The position numbers and the translations under genes are program-made. Below, piece by piece: positions 26,362 to 35,461 of a stretch of 64,000 nucleotides of DNA; positions within the stretch are counted from its first letter, which is position 1; each line of letters starts with the position of its first letter. The stretch lies in NCBI GenBank assembly GCA_025560025.1, contig CP048486.1, forward strand, positions 1,988,001 to 2,052,000, read 5' to 3'. The notes under the pieces were generated by a model. That model made no database searches, was not told the DNA's origin, and worked only from the letters and a program-made list of their open reading frames with translations. This DNA is from Agrobacterium tumefaciens (lineage in GTDB: Bacteria > Pseudomonadota > Alphaproteobacteria > Rhizobiales > Rhizobiaceae).

Positions 26362-27642
26362 ATGGCTTACACCATCCTCTTCGGTGTCTTCACCCTTCTG
26401 ATGCTGATCGGCACGCCGATCGCCTTCTGCCTTGGCATCGCTTCTTTCGTTACCGTGCTTTATCTCGGCCTGCCGCCCATCGTGGTGTTCCAGCAGATGA
26501 ATTCCGGCATGAACGTGTTTGCGATGATGGCGATCCCGTTTTTCATCTTCGCCGGTGACCTGATGGTGCGCGGCGGTATCGCCCATCGACTCATCCGTTT
26601 CGCGGCCGGTCTTGTCGGCCATCTGCGCGGCGGTCTCGGGCAGGTCAATATCGTCGCCTCGACGCTGTTCGGCGGTATTTCCGGTTCGGCTGTGGCGGAT
26701 GCATCCGCCGTCGGCGGGTTGATGATCCCGCAAATGGCCAAGCGCGGTTATGACAGGGACTATGCCGTCAATGTCACCGTCAATGCCGCCATCATCGCAC
26801 TGATGATCCCGCCATCGCACAATATGATCCTTTATTCGATCGCGGCGGGCGGCAATGTCTCGGTGGCCGATCTCTTCACCGCCGGCATCATTCCGGGCCT
26901 CCTGCTTGCCGCAGCCCTGATGGTCACCGCCTATATCGTTGCGCGGCGCAAGGGTTATCCCTCCGAGCCATTCCCCGGCTTTTCCAAGCTGATGTATTAC
27001 CTTCTGGCGTCGTTCCCCGGCATCCTGCTGATCGGCATCATCTTCGGCGGCGTGCGTTCGGGCATCTTCACCGCAACGGAAAGCTCCTGCATCGCCGTTC
27101 TCTATGCCTTCCTCGTCGCCATGCTGGTCTATCGCGAACTCAACTGGAGCGGTTTCGTGGAAGCGGTGATGGGAGCGGTGCGGACGACGGCCATGGTTTT
27201 GCTTGTCATCGGCACGGCGGCATCCTTCGGCTGGCTGATGGCGTTCCTGCAGGTGCAGACGCTGATGATCGCGACAATCAGCGCGATTTCGGACAATCCG
27301 ATCATCGTGCTGCTGGTCATCAACGTCATTCTGCTGCTGCTCGGCACCTTCATGGACATGGCGCCGATGGTCATCATTTCAACGCCGGTGCTTTTGCCTG
27401 TCGTGAAGGCCTTCGGCATCGACCCGGTGCATTTCGGCGTCGTCATGATCCTCAATGCCGGTATCGGTCTCAACACGCCACCGGTCGGAACGGTGCTCTT
27501 TGTCGGATGCGCGGTCGGCGGCATATCGATCAGGGAAGCGATGCGGACGATCTGGCCGTTCTTTGGAGCAAGCATCGCGGTGCTGCTTGCCGTGACCTAT
27601 ATCCCGTCACTTTCGCTTTGGTTGCCGTCGCTCTTCCGGTGA
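26362..27642 (+). CDS. dctM: TRAP transporter large permease subunit, DctM family
   Basis: 426 residues with about twelve hydrophobic segments. DctM hallmarks: STLFGGISGSAVADASAVGGLMIPQM, IPPSHNMILYSIAAGGNVS and LNAGIGLNTPPVGTVLFVG. It completes the sodium-driven uronate importer and is followed by the GH105-like gene after 110 bases. Confidence 0.93.
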   Translation: MAYTILFGVFTLLMLIGTPIAFCLGIASFVTVLYLGLPPIVVFQQMNSGMNVFAMMAIPFFIFAGDLMVRGGIAHRLIRFAAGLVGHLRGGLGQVNIVASTLFGGISGSAVADASAVGGLMIPQMAKRGYDRDYAVNVTVNAAIIALMIPPSHNMILYSIAAGGNVSVADLFTAGIIPGLLLAAALMVTAYIVARRKGYPSEPFPGFSKLMYYLLASFPGILLIGIIFGGVRSGIFTATESSCIAVLYAFLVAMLVYRELNWSGFVEAVMGAVRTTAMVLLVIGTAASFGWLMAFLQVQTLMIATISAISDNPIIVLLVINVILLLLGTFMDMAPMVIISTPVLLPVVKAFGIDPVHFGVVMILNAGIGLNTPPVGTVLFVGCAVGGISIREAMRTIWPFFGASIAVLLAVTYIPSLSLWLPSLFR

Positions 27643-27665
27643 GTGCAACGGGATCTTCAAAAACA

Positions 27666-27688
27666 GGCCTCGCCATTCCGGCGGGGCC
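27666..27688 (+). terminator. Hairpin after the uronate TRAP operon
   Basis: GGCCTCGCC-ATTCC-GGCGGGGCC, nine pairs with one wobble, 23 bases past the dctM stop. No U-tract follows, so it may only partially stop transcription into the GH105-like gene. Confidence 0.4.
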
Positions 27689-27752
27689 ATGATGCATGGG
27701 GTCCGGCGCAGGCAGACCCATTTCATCTGTCAGAAATTTATTGAGAAAACCC

Positions 27753-28847
27753 ATGAAAGCCACTGATTATTTTGACCAATTCTCCATTCTCTATAAGCCC
27801 TACAAGGGCGGTAGCTGGTGTTATGAGGATGGATGTGTCTATCGGGGGCTACAGCTCTTATTCGAGGCCAGTGGCGATGAGCGCTGGCGTCACCACCTCC
27901 ATCGGCTGGCCGACGCCCAGATATCGGCGGATGGAACGCTCACCGGCTACAAACCGTCAGAATATAATATCGATCATATTCTGGCCGGCCGCATTCTCTT
28001 TCCCCTTGCCGCGGAAACGGGTGACGCGCGTTACCTTGCCGCGGCGGATCATCTGGCGGGCCAACTCCGCACCCATCCGCGCATTGCTGCCGGCAATTAT
28101 TGGCACAAGCAGCGTTATCCGCATCAGGTCTGGCTGGACGGGCTTTATATGGGGCTGCCCTTCCAGATCGAATATGCGCAGGCGACGGGTCGCACCGAGC
28201 TGATCGACGATGCCCTGCGGCAGTTTTCATCCGCACTTTCGCTCACCGCAGATGCCCGCGGGCTTTACGTCCATGGTTATGACGAGAGCCGCAGCCAGCG
28301 CTGGGCTGACCCCTCGACCGGCCAGTCGCCCGCCATCTGGGCGCGTGCCGTCGGCTGGCTTGCCATGGCGCTGGTCGATGCATTGGTCATTCTGCCCGAG
28401 GATGGCGCGACAGCACCGCTTCGCGAGCGTGCACGTCTGCTTCTGGCCGGCATTGTTGCGCGGCAGACGGAAGCCGGTCTCTGGATGCAGGTGCTCGACA
28501 ATTCAACCCTTGCCGGAAATTACGAGGAAACCTCCGCGTCGGCCATGTTCGCCTACGCTCTGCTGCGTGCTGCCCGGCTGGGACTTTTGCAGGGCGAGGA
28601 GGCCGATGCCGCCGTTTCGGCGGGCCGCCGCGCGCTTAAGGCGCTGCTGGAGACGCGGCTCAAGGTGGACGAAGAGGGCATCACCCGCCTTACCGGCATC
28701 GTCCACGTCGCGGGGCTCGGCGGCTTCGAGGGCAAATATCGCGACGGCTCGCCGGGATATTATCTGACCGAGCCGGTGGTGTCCGATGATGCCAAGGGTG
28801 TGGGGCCGCTGATGATGGCCTATGCCGAGGGGCTTCTTCTGAGATGA
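27753..28847 (+). CDS. GH105/GH88-like unsaturated rhamnogalacturonyl/glucuronyl hydrolase
   Basis: 364 residues of an (alpha/alpha)6 glycosidase. Typical GH105 signatures are HQVWLDGLYMGLPFQIEY (catalytic-aspartate loop), SPAIWARAVGWLAMALVDAL and the C-terminal GSPGYYLTEPVVSDDAKGVGPLMMAYAE. No signal peptide, so it acts in the cytoplasm on imported unsaturated oligouronides and releases the 4,5-unsaturated uronate that KdgF, KduI and KduD process. ATG 27753 is taken; no strong ribosome site is visible and a longer frame starts at 27696. Confidence 0.85.
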   Translation: MKATDYFDQFSILYKPYKGGSWCYEDGCVYRGLQLLFEASGDERWRHHLHRLADAQISADGTLTGYKPSEYNIDHILAGRILFPLAAETGDARYLAAADHLAGQLRTHPRIAAGNYWHKQRYPHQVWLDGLYMGLPFQIEYAQATGRTELIDDALRQFSSALSLTADARGLYVHGYDESRSQRWADPSTGQSPAIWARAVGWLAMALVDALVILPEDGATAPLRERARLLLAGIVARQTEAGLWMQVLDNSTLAGNYEETSASAMFAYALLRAARLGLLQGEEADAAVSAGRRALKALLETRLKVDEEGITRLTGIVHVAGLGGFEGKYRDGSPGYYLTEPVVSDDAKGVGPLMMAYAEGLLLR

Positions 28848-28908
28848 TAGTGGGGTGAGGGCCTAAGCGGTCTCCACTGAGTAGTGCAAAGCCCTAGTCA
28901 CTCTCGAC

Positions 28909-28981
28909 GTCATCCTCGGGCTTGACCCGAGGATCTACTGTCGCCCGATCAATGGATCCTTGGGTCAAGCCCGAGGATGAC
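28909..28981. repeat. Palindromic intergenic element of a second type
   Basis: GTCATCCTCGGGCTTGACCC at 28909 pairs with the complementary arm ending GTCAAGCCCGAGGATGAC at 28981 (one mismatch over about 27 bp). Unrelated in sequence to the element at 10925. It lies between the convergent GH105-like and TonB-receptor genes and may also end both transcripts. Confidence 0.8.
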
Positions 28982-29062
28982 AGAGGGTGAGGGCAGGTTT
29001 GGATGCCCTTTATCGATGTTCGGGACAGAAAGCTCCGCCCCGCTGACTCAGTCATCTTCCGC

Positions 29063-31558
29063 TCAGAACTTGCGGCTGATCGACAGCTTGAAATTGCGCC
29101 CCGGCATGGCGGCAATGCGGTCGCTGAGATAGGGGAAGTAATATTTGTCGAACAGGTTGTCGACCGAGGCGTGCACTTCCAGCCCTGCCATCAAGCCTTC
29201 CTTCGGCGTCCAGTCGACGGCAATGCCGTGGACGGCGTAGCCGGGGCTTTCGGGTCGGGCATAGGTGGCGCCGCCCTGGTTGGCGGGCGTATTTTCCTGC
29301 GCGGCGACAAATTGTCCGTTCCAGCTCAGCGCCAGATCCCAGTCAGGCAGCTTGTAACCCAGCTGGAGATTGGCGGTGAACGGGGAAAGATCGTTCGCAT
29401 AGGTATCTGGACCATAGACATTGTTGATGGCGCCGTTACGCGAGCCGTTCATCCAGGAAAGGCCGAGATTTCCAAAGATGTGGTCGGAATCGTAGCTTGC
29501 CGAAACGTCGAGGCCGTAAATCTTGTAGGAAGGGGTATTCCAGTAAAACGGCACGTTCTTGACACCGGCAAGGTTGGCGGTGCCGAAGCGGCGCGTGATG
29601 GGATTGGTGACATTGTTATAAAAGCCGCCGATCGAGGCCGTCAGGCTGTCGCCTTTCAGGAACACCTCGTCGAATTGCTGCGAGACGCCGACGTTGAAAT
29701 TGTTGTTGCGCTCCACTTTCAGATTGCGCGACGTTCCCGATGCCGTGGTTGCCAGGCTTTGGCTTGAATAAAGCTCGTCGATAACGGGCGCGCGCATGGC
29801 ATAAGCCCAGTCGGCGAAAAAGGTGGTGCCCGGAACCGCTTCCCAGCGCATGCTGAGCGCCGGCGTCGCGCCGCTATGGGAGACGGCGGAATAATCGTGC
29901 CCGGCTGCCGGAGTGTTAAAGCGCGGCGCCGCATTTGGAACGCCCTCGGAGCGGACATGGTCGAACCTGATGCCGGGTGTCACCTTGAAGGTGTCCGTCA
30001 GGCTGATTTCGTCCCGGAAAAAGGCCGATATGGTTTCCTGCGTGCCTTCCGGTTTGATCCATGATGCATAGTAGCCATAATTATATTGCGCACTGGTGCG
30101 GTTGGCGATGTCGTACATCCACGAGTCCCGGTCGTGGCGCATATATTGCACGCCATAATTGGCGACGTGGGACAATCCGCCCAGTTCGAAATTGGAGGTG
30201 TTCTCCGCTTCCAGCTTGAAGTCGGTATATTTCGTATCGTCCTGCATGCCGCCCAGCGATCCGCTGGGCACGAAACCCGGAATGGTCGGGCGGGTCATGT
30301 CGAGGCTGGTGGCGGAGAAGCTCGCCATCGCCTTGAAATTCACGAGATCGCTGTCGCCATCATAGGAATATTTCAGCGTCGAGGAGAAGTCCTCCATGTC
30401 ACGCCAGGCAAGCGCCCTGAGCCGCGCCAGATCGTAACCATAGGTCTTGATGGTGTAGGCGGTGAGACCCAGATCGCCGCGATTGGCGGCAAGCGGGCCG
30501 TAATCGGCGGATTTGCCGTAGATGACTGAGGCGCGCAGCTCGTGGCCGTCATAGGCAGCGCCGGCATTGGCGGAAAAGGAGGTGATCTTGTCGTTTGAGG
30601 CGTCATAGACCTGTCCGCCGCCGACGCGCACATTGTCGCTCTTGCGCCAGATCACCGAGGCAAGCCCGTCATAGGTCACGGGGCCGCCGAAATCCGATTT
30701 GCCGTAAATGGCCGCCGATCCGAGCTGCTGCCTGTTGGCCGACTGATAGCTCGTCTTGCCCCAGGCGCCGAAGGTCTGTCCCGGTTTCAGCATGTCGGAG
30801 GCCGTCTTGCTTTCCATGATGACGGTGCCGCCGAAACCACCATTGCCATAACGAACGGATGTCGCGCCTTTCTGGATTTCCACGCGTTTGAGAAGTTCCG
30901 GATCGATGAAGACCGTGCCCTGATCGTAGCGCTCGAAGTTCTTCGGGGCGCCGTCGAGCAGAAGTCGCACGTCGGACTGGCGGGCGAAGCCGCGAATGGC
31001 GGTGGATTGGCCCTGCAATCGCACGCCGCCGCTGGAACTCACACCGGGCGTTTTCTGGAGAAGTTGCGGCAGGGAGGTGGCTTGCGCCGCCTCGATGGTA
31101 GCCTGATCGATCTCGACAACGCTAGGCGCGTCGCCGTTGAACACACGTCCACCCTTGAGCGTGATCGGCTCGAGAAGTGTCCCGTCGCCGTTTCCGGCCG
31201 TTGTGGCCGCCCGGCTCGCCATTTCCATCCGGACGGTTTTTTCACCGATGAACTGATAACGGATGCCGGTTCCGGAAAGCAGTCGCTCCAGCGCCTCAGC
31301 CGGGGTCATGGTGCCCGAAACAGGGGCGCTTTTGAGGCCCCTTGCAACGGAAGCGTCATAGACCATCTGCAGGCCGGACTGGCTGGCGAGACGATTGAGC
31401 GCGGTCGCCATATTGCCGGCGGGCAGATTGATCGCGATCCTCTGCGTTTGCTGTGCCAGAGCCGATACGGGAATGGCTGCCACCGCTGCACTCGCAAGCA
31501 AAACGGACAATAGCGAAATGCGGGTCCTGTGGCGGAAAGTCGGTTCTGGTCTTGTCAT
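29063..31558 (-). CDS. TonB-dependent transducer receptor (FecA/HasR type, STN domain)
   Basis: About 831 residues. After a signal peptide (cleavage near ALAQQ) comes a short STN signalling domain (IAINLPAGNMATALNRLASQSGLQMVYD..., about residues 36-90). A plug follows (VVEIDQATIEAAQATSLPQLLQKTPGV, YGNGGFGGTVIM), then a 22-strand barrel ending FKLSISRKF. The STN domain plus the FecI and FecR genes upstream on the same strand make it a surface-signalling receptor. Plug and C-terminus (NLFDKYYFPYLS...PGRNF) recall heme receptors, but the ligand could be a siderophore. GGAGAGG precedes ATG 31558. Confidence 0.9.
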   Translation of the reverse strand: MTRPEPTFRHRTRISLLSVLLASAAVAAIPVSALAQQTQRIAINLPAGNMATALNRLASQSGLQMVYDASVARGLKSAPVSGTMTPAEALERLLSGTGIRYQFIGEKTVRMEMASRAATTAGNGDGTLLEPITLKGGRVFNGDAPSVVEIDQATIEAAQATSLPQLLQKTPGVSSSGGVRLQGQSTAIRGFARQSDVRLLLDGAPKNFERYDQGTVFIDPELLKRVEIQKGATSVRYGNGGFGGTVIMESKTASDMLKPGQTFGAWGKTSYQSANRQQLGSAAIYGKSDFGGPVTYDGLASVIWRKSDNVRVGGGQVYDASNDKITSFSANAGAAYDGHELRASVIYGKSADYGPLAANRGDLGLTAYTIKTYGYDLARLRALAWRDMEDFSSTLKYSYDGDSDLVNFKAMASFSATSLDMTRPTIPGFVPSGSLGGMQDDTKYTDFKLEAENTSNFELGGLSHVANYGVQYMRHDRDSWMYDIANRTSAQYNYGYYASWIKPEGTQETISAFFRDEISLTDTFKVTPGIRFDHVRSEGVPNAAPRFNTPAAGHDYSAVSHSGATPALSMRWEAVPGTTFFADWAYAMRAPVIDELYSSQSLATTASGTSRNLKVERNNNFNVGVSQQFDEVFLKGDSLTASIGGFYNNVTNPITRRFGTANLAGVKNVPFYWNTPSYKIYGLDVSASYDSDHIFGNLGLSWMNGSRNGAINNVYGPDTYANDLSPFTANLQLGYKLPDWDLALSWNGQFVAAQENTPANQGGATYARPESPGYAVHGIAVDWTPKEGLMAGLEVHASVDNLFDKYYFPYLSDRIAAMPGRNFKLSISRKF

Positions 31559-31649
31559 GGCGGGCACCTCTCCGGGGCAGCAAATAGTGTTCTGCTCCAC
31601 GAACGAACGGCCCTTCGTTTCAGGGACACCCTCACCAAAAAAAATTCAT

Positions 31650-32600
31650 TCAATAAAGAACCGTCAGATAGGGACCGGCCCTGACGGCGCCGATTTCAAG
31701 GGCGGCAGCCAGATCGGCGAGAGCGGCGCTCGGATTGGAAAGATCGAAATTGCCCGACAGCCGTTTTTTCCGAAGGCTCTCCCGGGTCACGACGATGCGG
31801 CCGGGGAGATAACGCTCAAAGGTTTCCACCACCTCGGCAAGCGGCTTGTCCTCGAAGATGAAGCGGCCGTTGCGCCAGGCGGCGATGGAGGCGGGATCGA
31901 CGGTCTCGATGCTGCCCATCTTGCCGTCGGAGGCATAATCCACGCGCTGGTTTTCATTCAGCCGGCCGCTCTGGCCTCGCTTGCCTGTCTCCACGGAGAC
32001 GCTGTGTTCCAGCACCGTCACGCTCGTCGCCTCGCTGCGCATATCCACGTCGAAGGCGGTGCCGAGCGCAGTGGTCGTGCCGCCCGCCGCCTCGACTGAA
32101 AAGGGCCTCGCCGCATCGGGCGCGACTTCAATGAAGATTTCCCCGCGCAGCAGCAAGACGCGCCGCTCCTTTGCGGAGAAACGCAGCGCGATGGCGGAAT
32201 GTGCGTTCAGGGTAATGGTCGAACCGTCCGGCGTGGTGACGACCTGCCGTTCCGCCGTGCCGGACATATGGTCGGCACGCAGACGCATGGGCATATCCGC
32301 CAGATAAAAGCCGGCAAGCAGCGAGACGCCGGCAATTGCCGCTGCTGCCGCCTTGCCTTTGCCGCCGCCGCGCTTGCGTGTCGCCTTCATCAGAAACGCC
32401 TGGTCGCCCGCGAGAAGAGCACCGGCGTCGCCCATCAGACATCGGACACGCTCATAGGCCTTTGCATGCTTCTCATCCGCAGCCAGCCAGGCGTCGAGAT
32501 CCGCCGCAAGTGCCGCGTCGTCCGGTCTTTCACGCTTATGCAGAAACCAGTCGACAGCTTCCTCGCGCAGCATGGAGGCGTTTTTTGCAAGCCCGGTCAC
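31650..32600 (-). CDS. fecR: FecR-family anti-sigma/signal-relay protein
   Basis: 316 residues. An N-terminal cytoplasmic domain (REEAVDWFLHKRERPDDAALAADLDAWLAADEKHAKAYERV) is followed by one transmembrane segment (about 83-102) and a periplasmic FecR domain (TPDGSTITLNAHSAIALRFS, LLRGEIFIEVAPDAARPFSVEA, LGTAFDVD). I choose GTG at 32600, which overlaps the sigma-factor stop as GTGA with GAGGAAAC upstream. It carries the ligand signal from the receptor's STN domain to the sigma factor. Confidence 0.88.
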   Translation of the reverse strand: MTGLAKNASMLREEAVDWFLHKRERPDDAALAADLDAWLAADEKHAKAYERVRCLMGDAGALLAGDQAFLMKATRKRGGGKGKAAAAAIAGVSLLAGFYLADMPMRLRADHMSGTAERQVVTTPDGSTITLNAHSAIALRFSAKERRVLLLRGEIFIEVAPDAARPFSVEAAGGTTTALGTAFDVDMRSEATSVTVLEHSVSVETGKRGQSGRLNENQRVDYASDGKMGSIETVDPASIAAWRNGRFIFEDKPLAEVVETFERYLPGRIVVTRESLRKKRLSGNFDLSNPSAALADLAAALEIGAVRAGPYLTVLY

Positions 32601-33121
32601 AGCGTTTCCTCCAGGCATTCCAGGCAATGGAGATAGGCTTTGCGAAGATGGCGGTCGACCATGTTCTTGCTGATGCCGCTTCTCTCGGCGATCTCGAGCG
32701 AATTCAGATTTCCGATGCTGCTGGCAAGAAAGACCTGCCGGCGCTGCAACGACATGCCCATCACGGCGCGTCGCAATACCTTCAGCCGATGCTCCCTGTC
32801 GGCGAGGCTGTCCGCATCGCTGACGGGTTGCGGAGCGGCAAGCGCTTCCTCCATGCTGCCGGAAAACAGCCTGCGCTCGAATTGTTCGCGACGAAGGCGA
32901 TCAATGCCGAGATTGGCGCAGGCGCGGATCAGGAAGGCGCGGATGAGCGAGGTATTTTCGGGAAGCCGGGGTTTACCGGTCAAGCGCAGATAAAGATCGT
33001 GGACGATCTCCTGCGAGATGGCGGTGGTGTGCCCACGCCGGTTCATGGCCTTGCACAACTCGTCATAATAGAGCTGTACGGCATCATCGATGAGTGCGCG
33101 TGACGTGGGCTTGCTCCACAT
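32597..33121 (-). CDS. fecI: FecI-like ECF sigma factor
   Basis: About 174 residues. Region 2 is weak but present (YYDELCKAMNRRGHTTAISQEIVHDLYLRL, FLIRACANLGIDRLRREQ). Region 4 is clear (SLQRRQVFLASSIGNLNSLEIAERSGISKNMVDRHLRKAYLHCLECL), with the SKNMVDRHLRKA run typical of FecI. The start is uncertain: ATG 33121 fits family length, and TTG 33190 would add 23 residues. It should direct transcription of the TonB receptor when FecR signals. Confidence 0.85.
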   Translation of the reverse strand: MWSKPTSRALIDDAVQLYYDELCKAMNRRGHTTAISQEIVHDLYLRLTGKPRLPENTSLIRAFLIRACANLGIDRLRREQFERRLFSGSMEEALAAPQPVSDADSLADREHRLKVLRRAVMGMSLQRRQVFLASSIGNLNSLEIAERSGISKNMVDRHLRKAYLHCLECLEETL

Positions 33122-33264
33122 GCGGCGGGTTCCCGGTCGGAAGGATTGAGCGATCCCGGGCTCAATAGGTGAAAAATCACCCGAAGGCAAGAAACATGAC
33201 TAATTTTATCATGTATTTTGCCGTCAATAAAAGCGCTATGGCCGGTGCATGGTGCCGGCCTTTA

Positions 33265-34530
33265 TCAGGTGGCCGCTCTGGCGAAGATCACCGTCTGGAT
33301 CAGGCCCTGTTTCTTGTGATTTGCGATGGTGATCGTGCCGCCGAAACGCTCGATGATTTCCTTGGCAATGGCAAGGCCCAGCCCGACGCCGGGGATCGAT
33401 TTGCGCCGCGCGAGGTCCACCCGGAAGAAGGGTTCGAAAACCCGGCCGATCAGCTCCTGCGGAATGCCGGGGCCTTCATCACGGATCGTCACGACGATCT
33501 CGTTTTCATCTTCGGTCAGGTCAATATGTGCCTTTTTCCCATGGGTGACGGCGTTGAGCACGAGGTTGCGCAAGGCCCTTTTGAGCGCGAGCGGCGCAGC
33601 CTTGATCGTCATGGCCGTCTCCGGCGCGGTAAAGTCAAGCGCACCGGCATGGCCGAGATCGGAAAGGTCCCTGACGATTTCGCCAAGCAGCGCGCCGATA
33701 TCGATTGTCTGGACGGTATCCTGGTTCACCTCCTCGCGCACCAGCATGATGGCGCTGTCGGCGATAGCGTCCAGTTCTTCCAGGTCCGCCAGCCATTTGG
33801 CCCGCTCCTCGTCGCTTTCGATGAATTCTGCCCTCAGCCGCATGCGGGTCATCGGCGTTCTGAGATCATGGCCGGCGGCGGCGACAAGGCGCATCCGGCT
33901 TTCCATCGCCGCCTTCAGGCGCGTGGCGAGTTCGTTCAGCGCCCGTGCCGTGGCGCGGATTTCGCCCGGTCCTGTTTCCGGCAGGCGTGGCAACGAACCA
34001 TCCGGCCCGATGCTGGCCGCCGCATTTTCCAGCATGTCGAGCGGCCGGGTAATCTTGCTGGCGGCAAAGATCGAAACCGCAGCACTGCCGAGAATGATGA
34101 GACCAATCCACATGCCGAAGACCTTCCAGCCGCCGGGTGGCGGACCAATATGTGGAATTTCCGCGACCAGCCATCCGCCTTTTTCAAGCGCGATGGCCGC
34201 GACCGGCGCGGGGTTTCCCGGCATGCGAACGACGATTGCGGCGCGGGGTTCTCCGACACGGGTGAGCGCCTTTTCCAGAAACTCCGAAAGCATGCCGTCC
34301 GGGTCACCTGTCGGCGGCCGTTGTTCGATGCGAAAATAGCCGGGTTGTTGCAGGGTCGGGTCGCGCTCGGCCATCGTCACGGCAAAGGCAAGACTGCGCG
34401 CCAGGGGCTCGATGGTGGCGTCGGGCGGCGGCGGCCGCAATGTCCGGTCGGCCACCACGGTCGCAAGTGCGATGACCGCAATAATGGAGGCAATCAGGAG
34501 GGCCGCGATGCGGTTGCGGAGCGAGTTCAT
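33265..34530 (-). CDS. EnvZ-type sensor histidine kinase
   Basis: 421 residues. TM1 at about 8-28, a proline-rich periplasmic domain of about 110 residues, TM2 at about 136-157 and HAMP at about 158-210. The phospho-acceptor is His221 in AAAGHDLRTPMTRMR. N-box RNLVLNAVTHG (about 321-331), G1 DEGPGIP (351) and G2 GVGLGLAIAKE (381) complete the ATPase. It overlaps the response regulator by four bases (ATGA), so the pair is translated together. The pair is divergent from a Spy-like gene and MacAB, hence an envelope or drug stress role is inferred. Confidence 0.92.
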   Translation of the reverse strand: MNSLRNRIAALLIASIIAVIALATVVADRTLRPPPPDATIEPLARSLAFAVTMAERDPTLQQPGYFRIEQRPPTGDPDGMLSEFLEKALTRVGEPRAAIVVRMPGNPAPVAAIALEKGGWLVAEIPHIGPPPGGWKVFGMWIGLIILGSAAVSIFAASKITRPLDMLENAAASIGPDGSLPRLPETGPGEIRATARALNELATRLKAAMESRMRLVAAAGHDLRTPMTRMRLRAEFIESDEERAKWLADLEELDAIADSAIMLVREEVNQDTVQTIDIGALLGEIVRDLSDLGHAGALDFTAPETAMTIKAAPLALKRALRNLVLNAVTHGKKAHIDLTEDENEIVVTIRDEGPGIPQELIGRVFEPFFRVDLARRKSIPGVGLGLAIAKEIIERFGGTITIANHKKQGLIQTVIFARAAT

Positions 34531-35258
34531 CGCTGCACCGGCAGGGTTCTGACCTGCACCGTCATCTGGTAACCGCCATTGCGCACCGTCTTGAAGATCG
34601 GGGTGTCAGTGTCGGCGTCCAGCTTTTTGCGCAACCGGCTCATCAGCACGTCGATGGAGCGGTCGAAAGGTCCCCGGTCCTTGCCCTGCGTCAGGTCCAG
34701 AAGCTGGTCGCGGGAGAGAAGCCGGCCGGGCCTGTCCAGAAAGACTTTCAGCAGATCGAATTCCGCTCCGGTCAGCTCGATCTTCCCGCCGCCGGCACGG
34801 ATGACGGAGCGCTGCTCCGGATCGGCGGTAAACTGCGCAAAACCATAGGCGGGAGATGCGGTGCGCGGAGCCTCCTGCGGTGTCGCACGGCGCAGCACCG
34901 CCTTGATGCGCGCTGTCAGTTCGCGTGGGTTGAAGGGTTTACCGAGATAGTCGTCGGCGCCGATTTCCAGCCCGACGATCCGGTCCACATCTTCCTTGAG
35001 CGCGGTCAAAAGAATGACCGGCGTGCGCGGTCGGCGTCCCTGCAGGTCGCGGCAGATATCGAGGCCCGAGCCATCCGGCAACATCACGTCGAGCACGATG
35101 AGATCGGGATCGGAGCTTGCGATCTTTTCCTCGAATTCGCGCCTGTCGGCGGCCATAGAGACGCGAAATCCCTGCGAGCCGAGATATTTCGCCAGCAATG
35201 TGCGTATTTCCGGATCGTCATCAACGATCAATACATGTGTAACCGAAACCGTCGTCAT
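34527..35258 (-). CDS. OmpR/PhoB-family response regulator
   Basis: 243 residues. Receiver domain with acidic pocket DDD at 13-15, phospho-acceptor Asp57 in IVLDVMLPDGSG and Lys107 in LGKPFNP. The C-terminal winged helix carries LTGAEFDLLKVFLDRPGRLLSRDQLLDL and the recognition region DRSIDVLMSRLRKKL. Start at 35258 (MTTVSVTHVLIVDDD); the longer frame to 35321 has no family match. It probably binds the 204-base region it shares with the Spy-like gene. Confidence 0.92.
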   Translation of the reverse strand: MTTVSVTHVLIVDDDPEIRTLLAKYLGSQGFRVSMAADRREFEEKIASSDPDLIVLDVMLPDGSGLDICRDLQGRRPRTPVILLTALKEDVDRIVGLEIGADDYLGKPFNPRELTARIKAVLRRATPQEAPRTASPAYGFAQFTADPEQRSVIRAGGGKIELTGAEFDLLKVFLDRPGRLLSRDQLLDLTQGKDRGPFDRSIDVLMSRLRKKLDADTDTPIFKTVRNGGYQMTVQVRTLPVQR

Positions 35259-35347
35259 ATCGTCCAACCTTTTGATGCCACTATACATAAGCGGCGCAGG
35301 GACGCGGCGGTTTTTTTGCAACGAAAGCTTTCTGGGGCCGGTCTGGC

Positions 35348-35398
35348 AACATTCGGTTACAAATAGGCCCGCTGCGGAAGACGATCAGAAACATTCGG
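35348..35398. promoter_or_regulatory. Direct repeat in the divergent promoter of the two-component system and the Spy-macAB genes
   Basis: AACATTCGG occurs at 35348-35356 and again at 35390-35398, 42 bases apart, which is four helical turns. Same-face direct repeats suit an OmpR-type regulator. Which gene they serve cannot be told; the second copy is 64 bases before the ATG at 35462. Confidence 0.35.
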
Positions 35399-35461
35399 AC
35401 CAAAGCCGGAAACCCGGCGCTCCTATCGTCCTTTCATGTTGGAAAACGGAAGGAAGGTAAG

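Noticed and set aside
28909..28981. Candidate insertion-sequence end
   Set aside because: No transposase or target duplication; it is a stand-alone palindromic element.
33169..34572. 467-codon plus-strand open frame opposite the histidine kinase
   Set aside because: Shadow of the kinase; the kinase motifs on the minus strand are complete.
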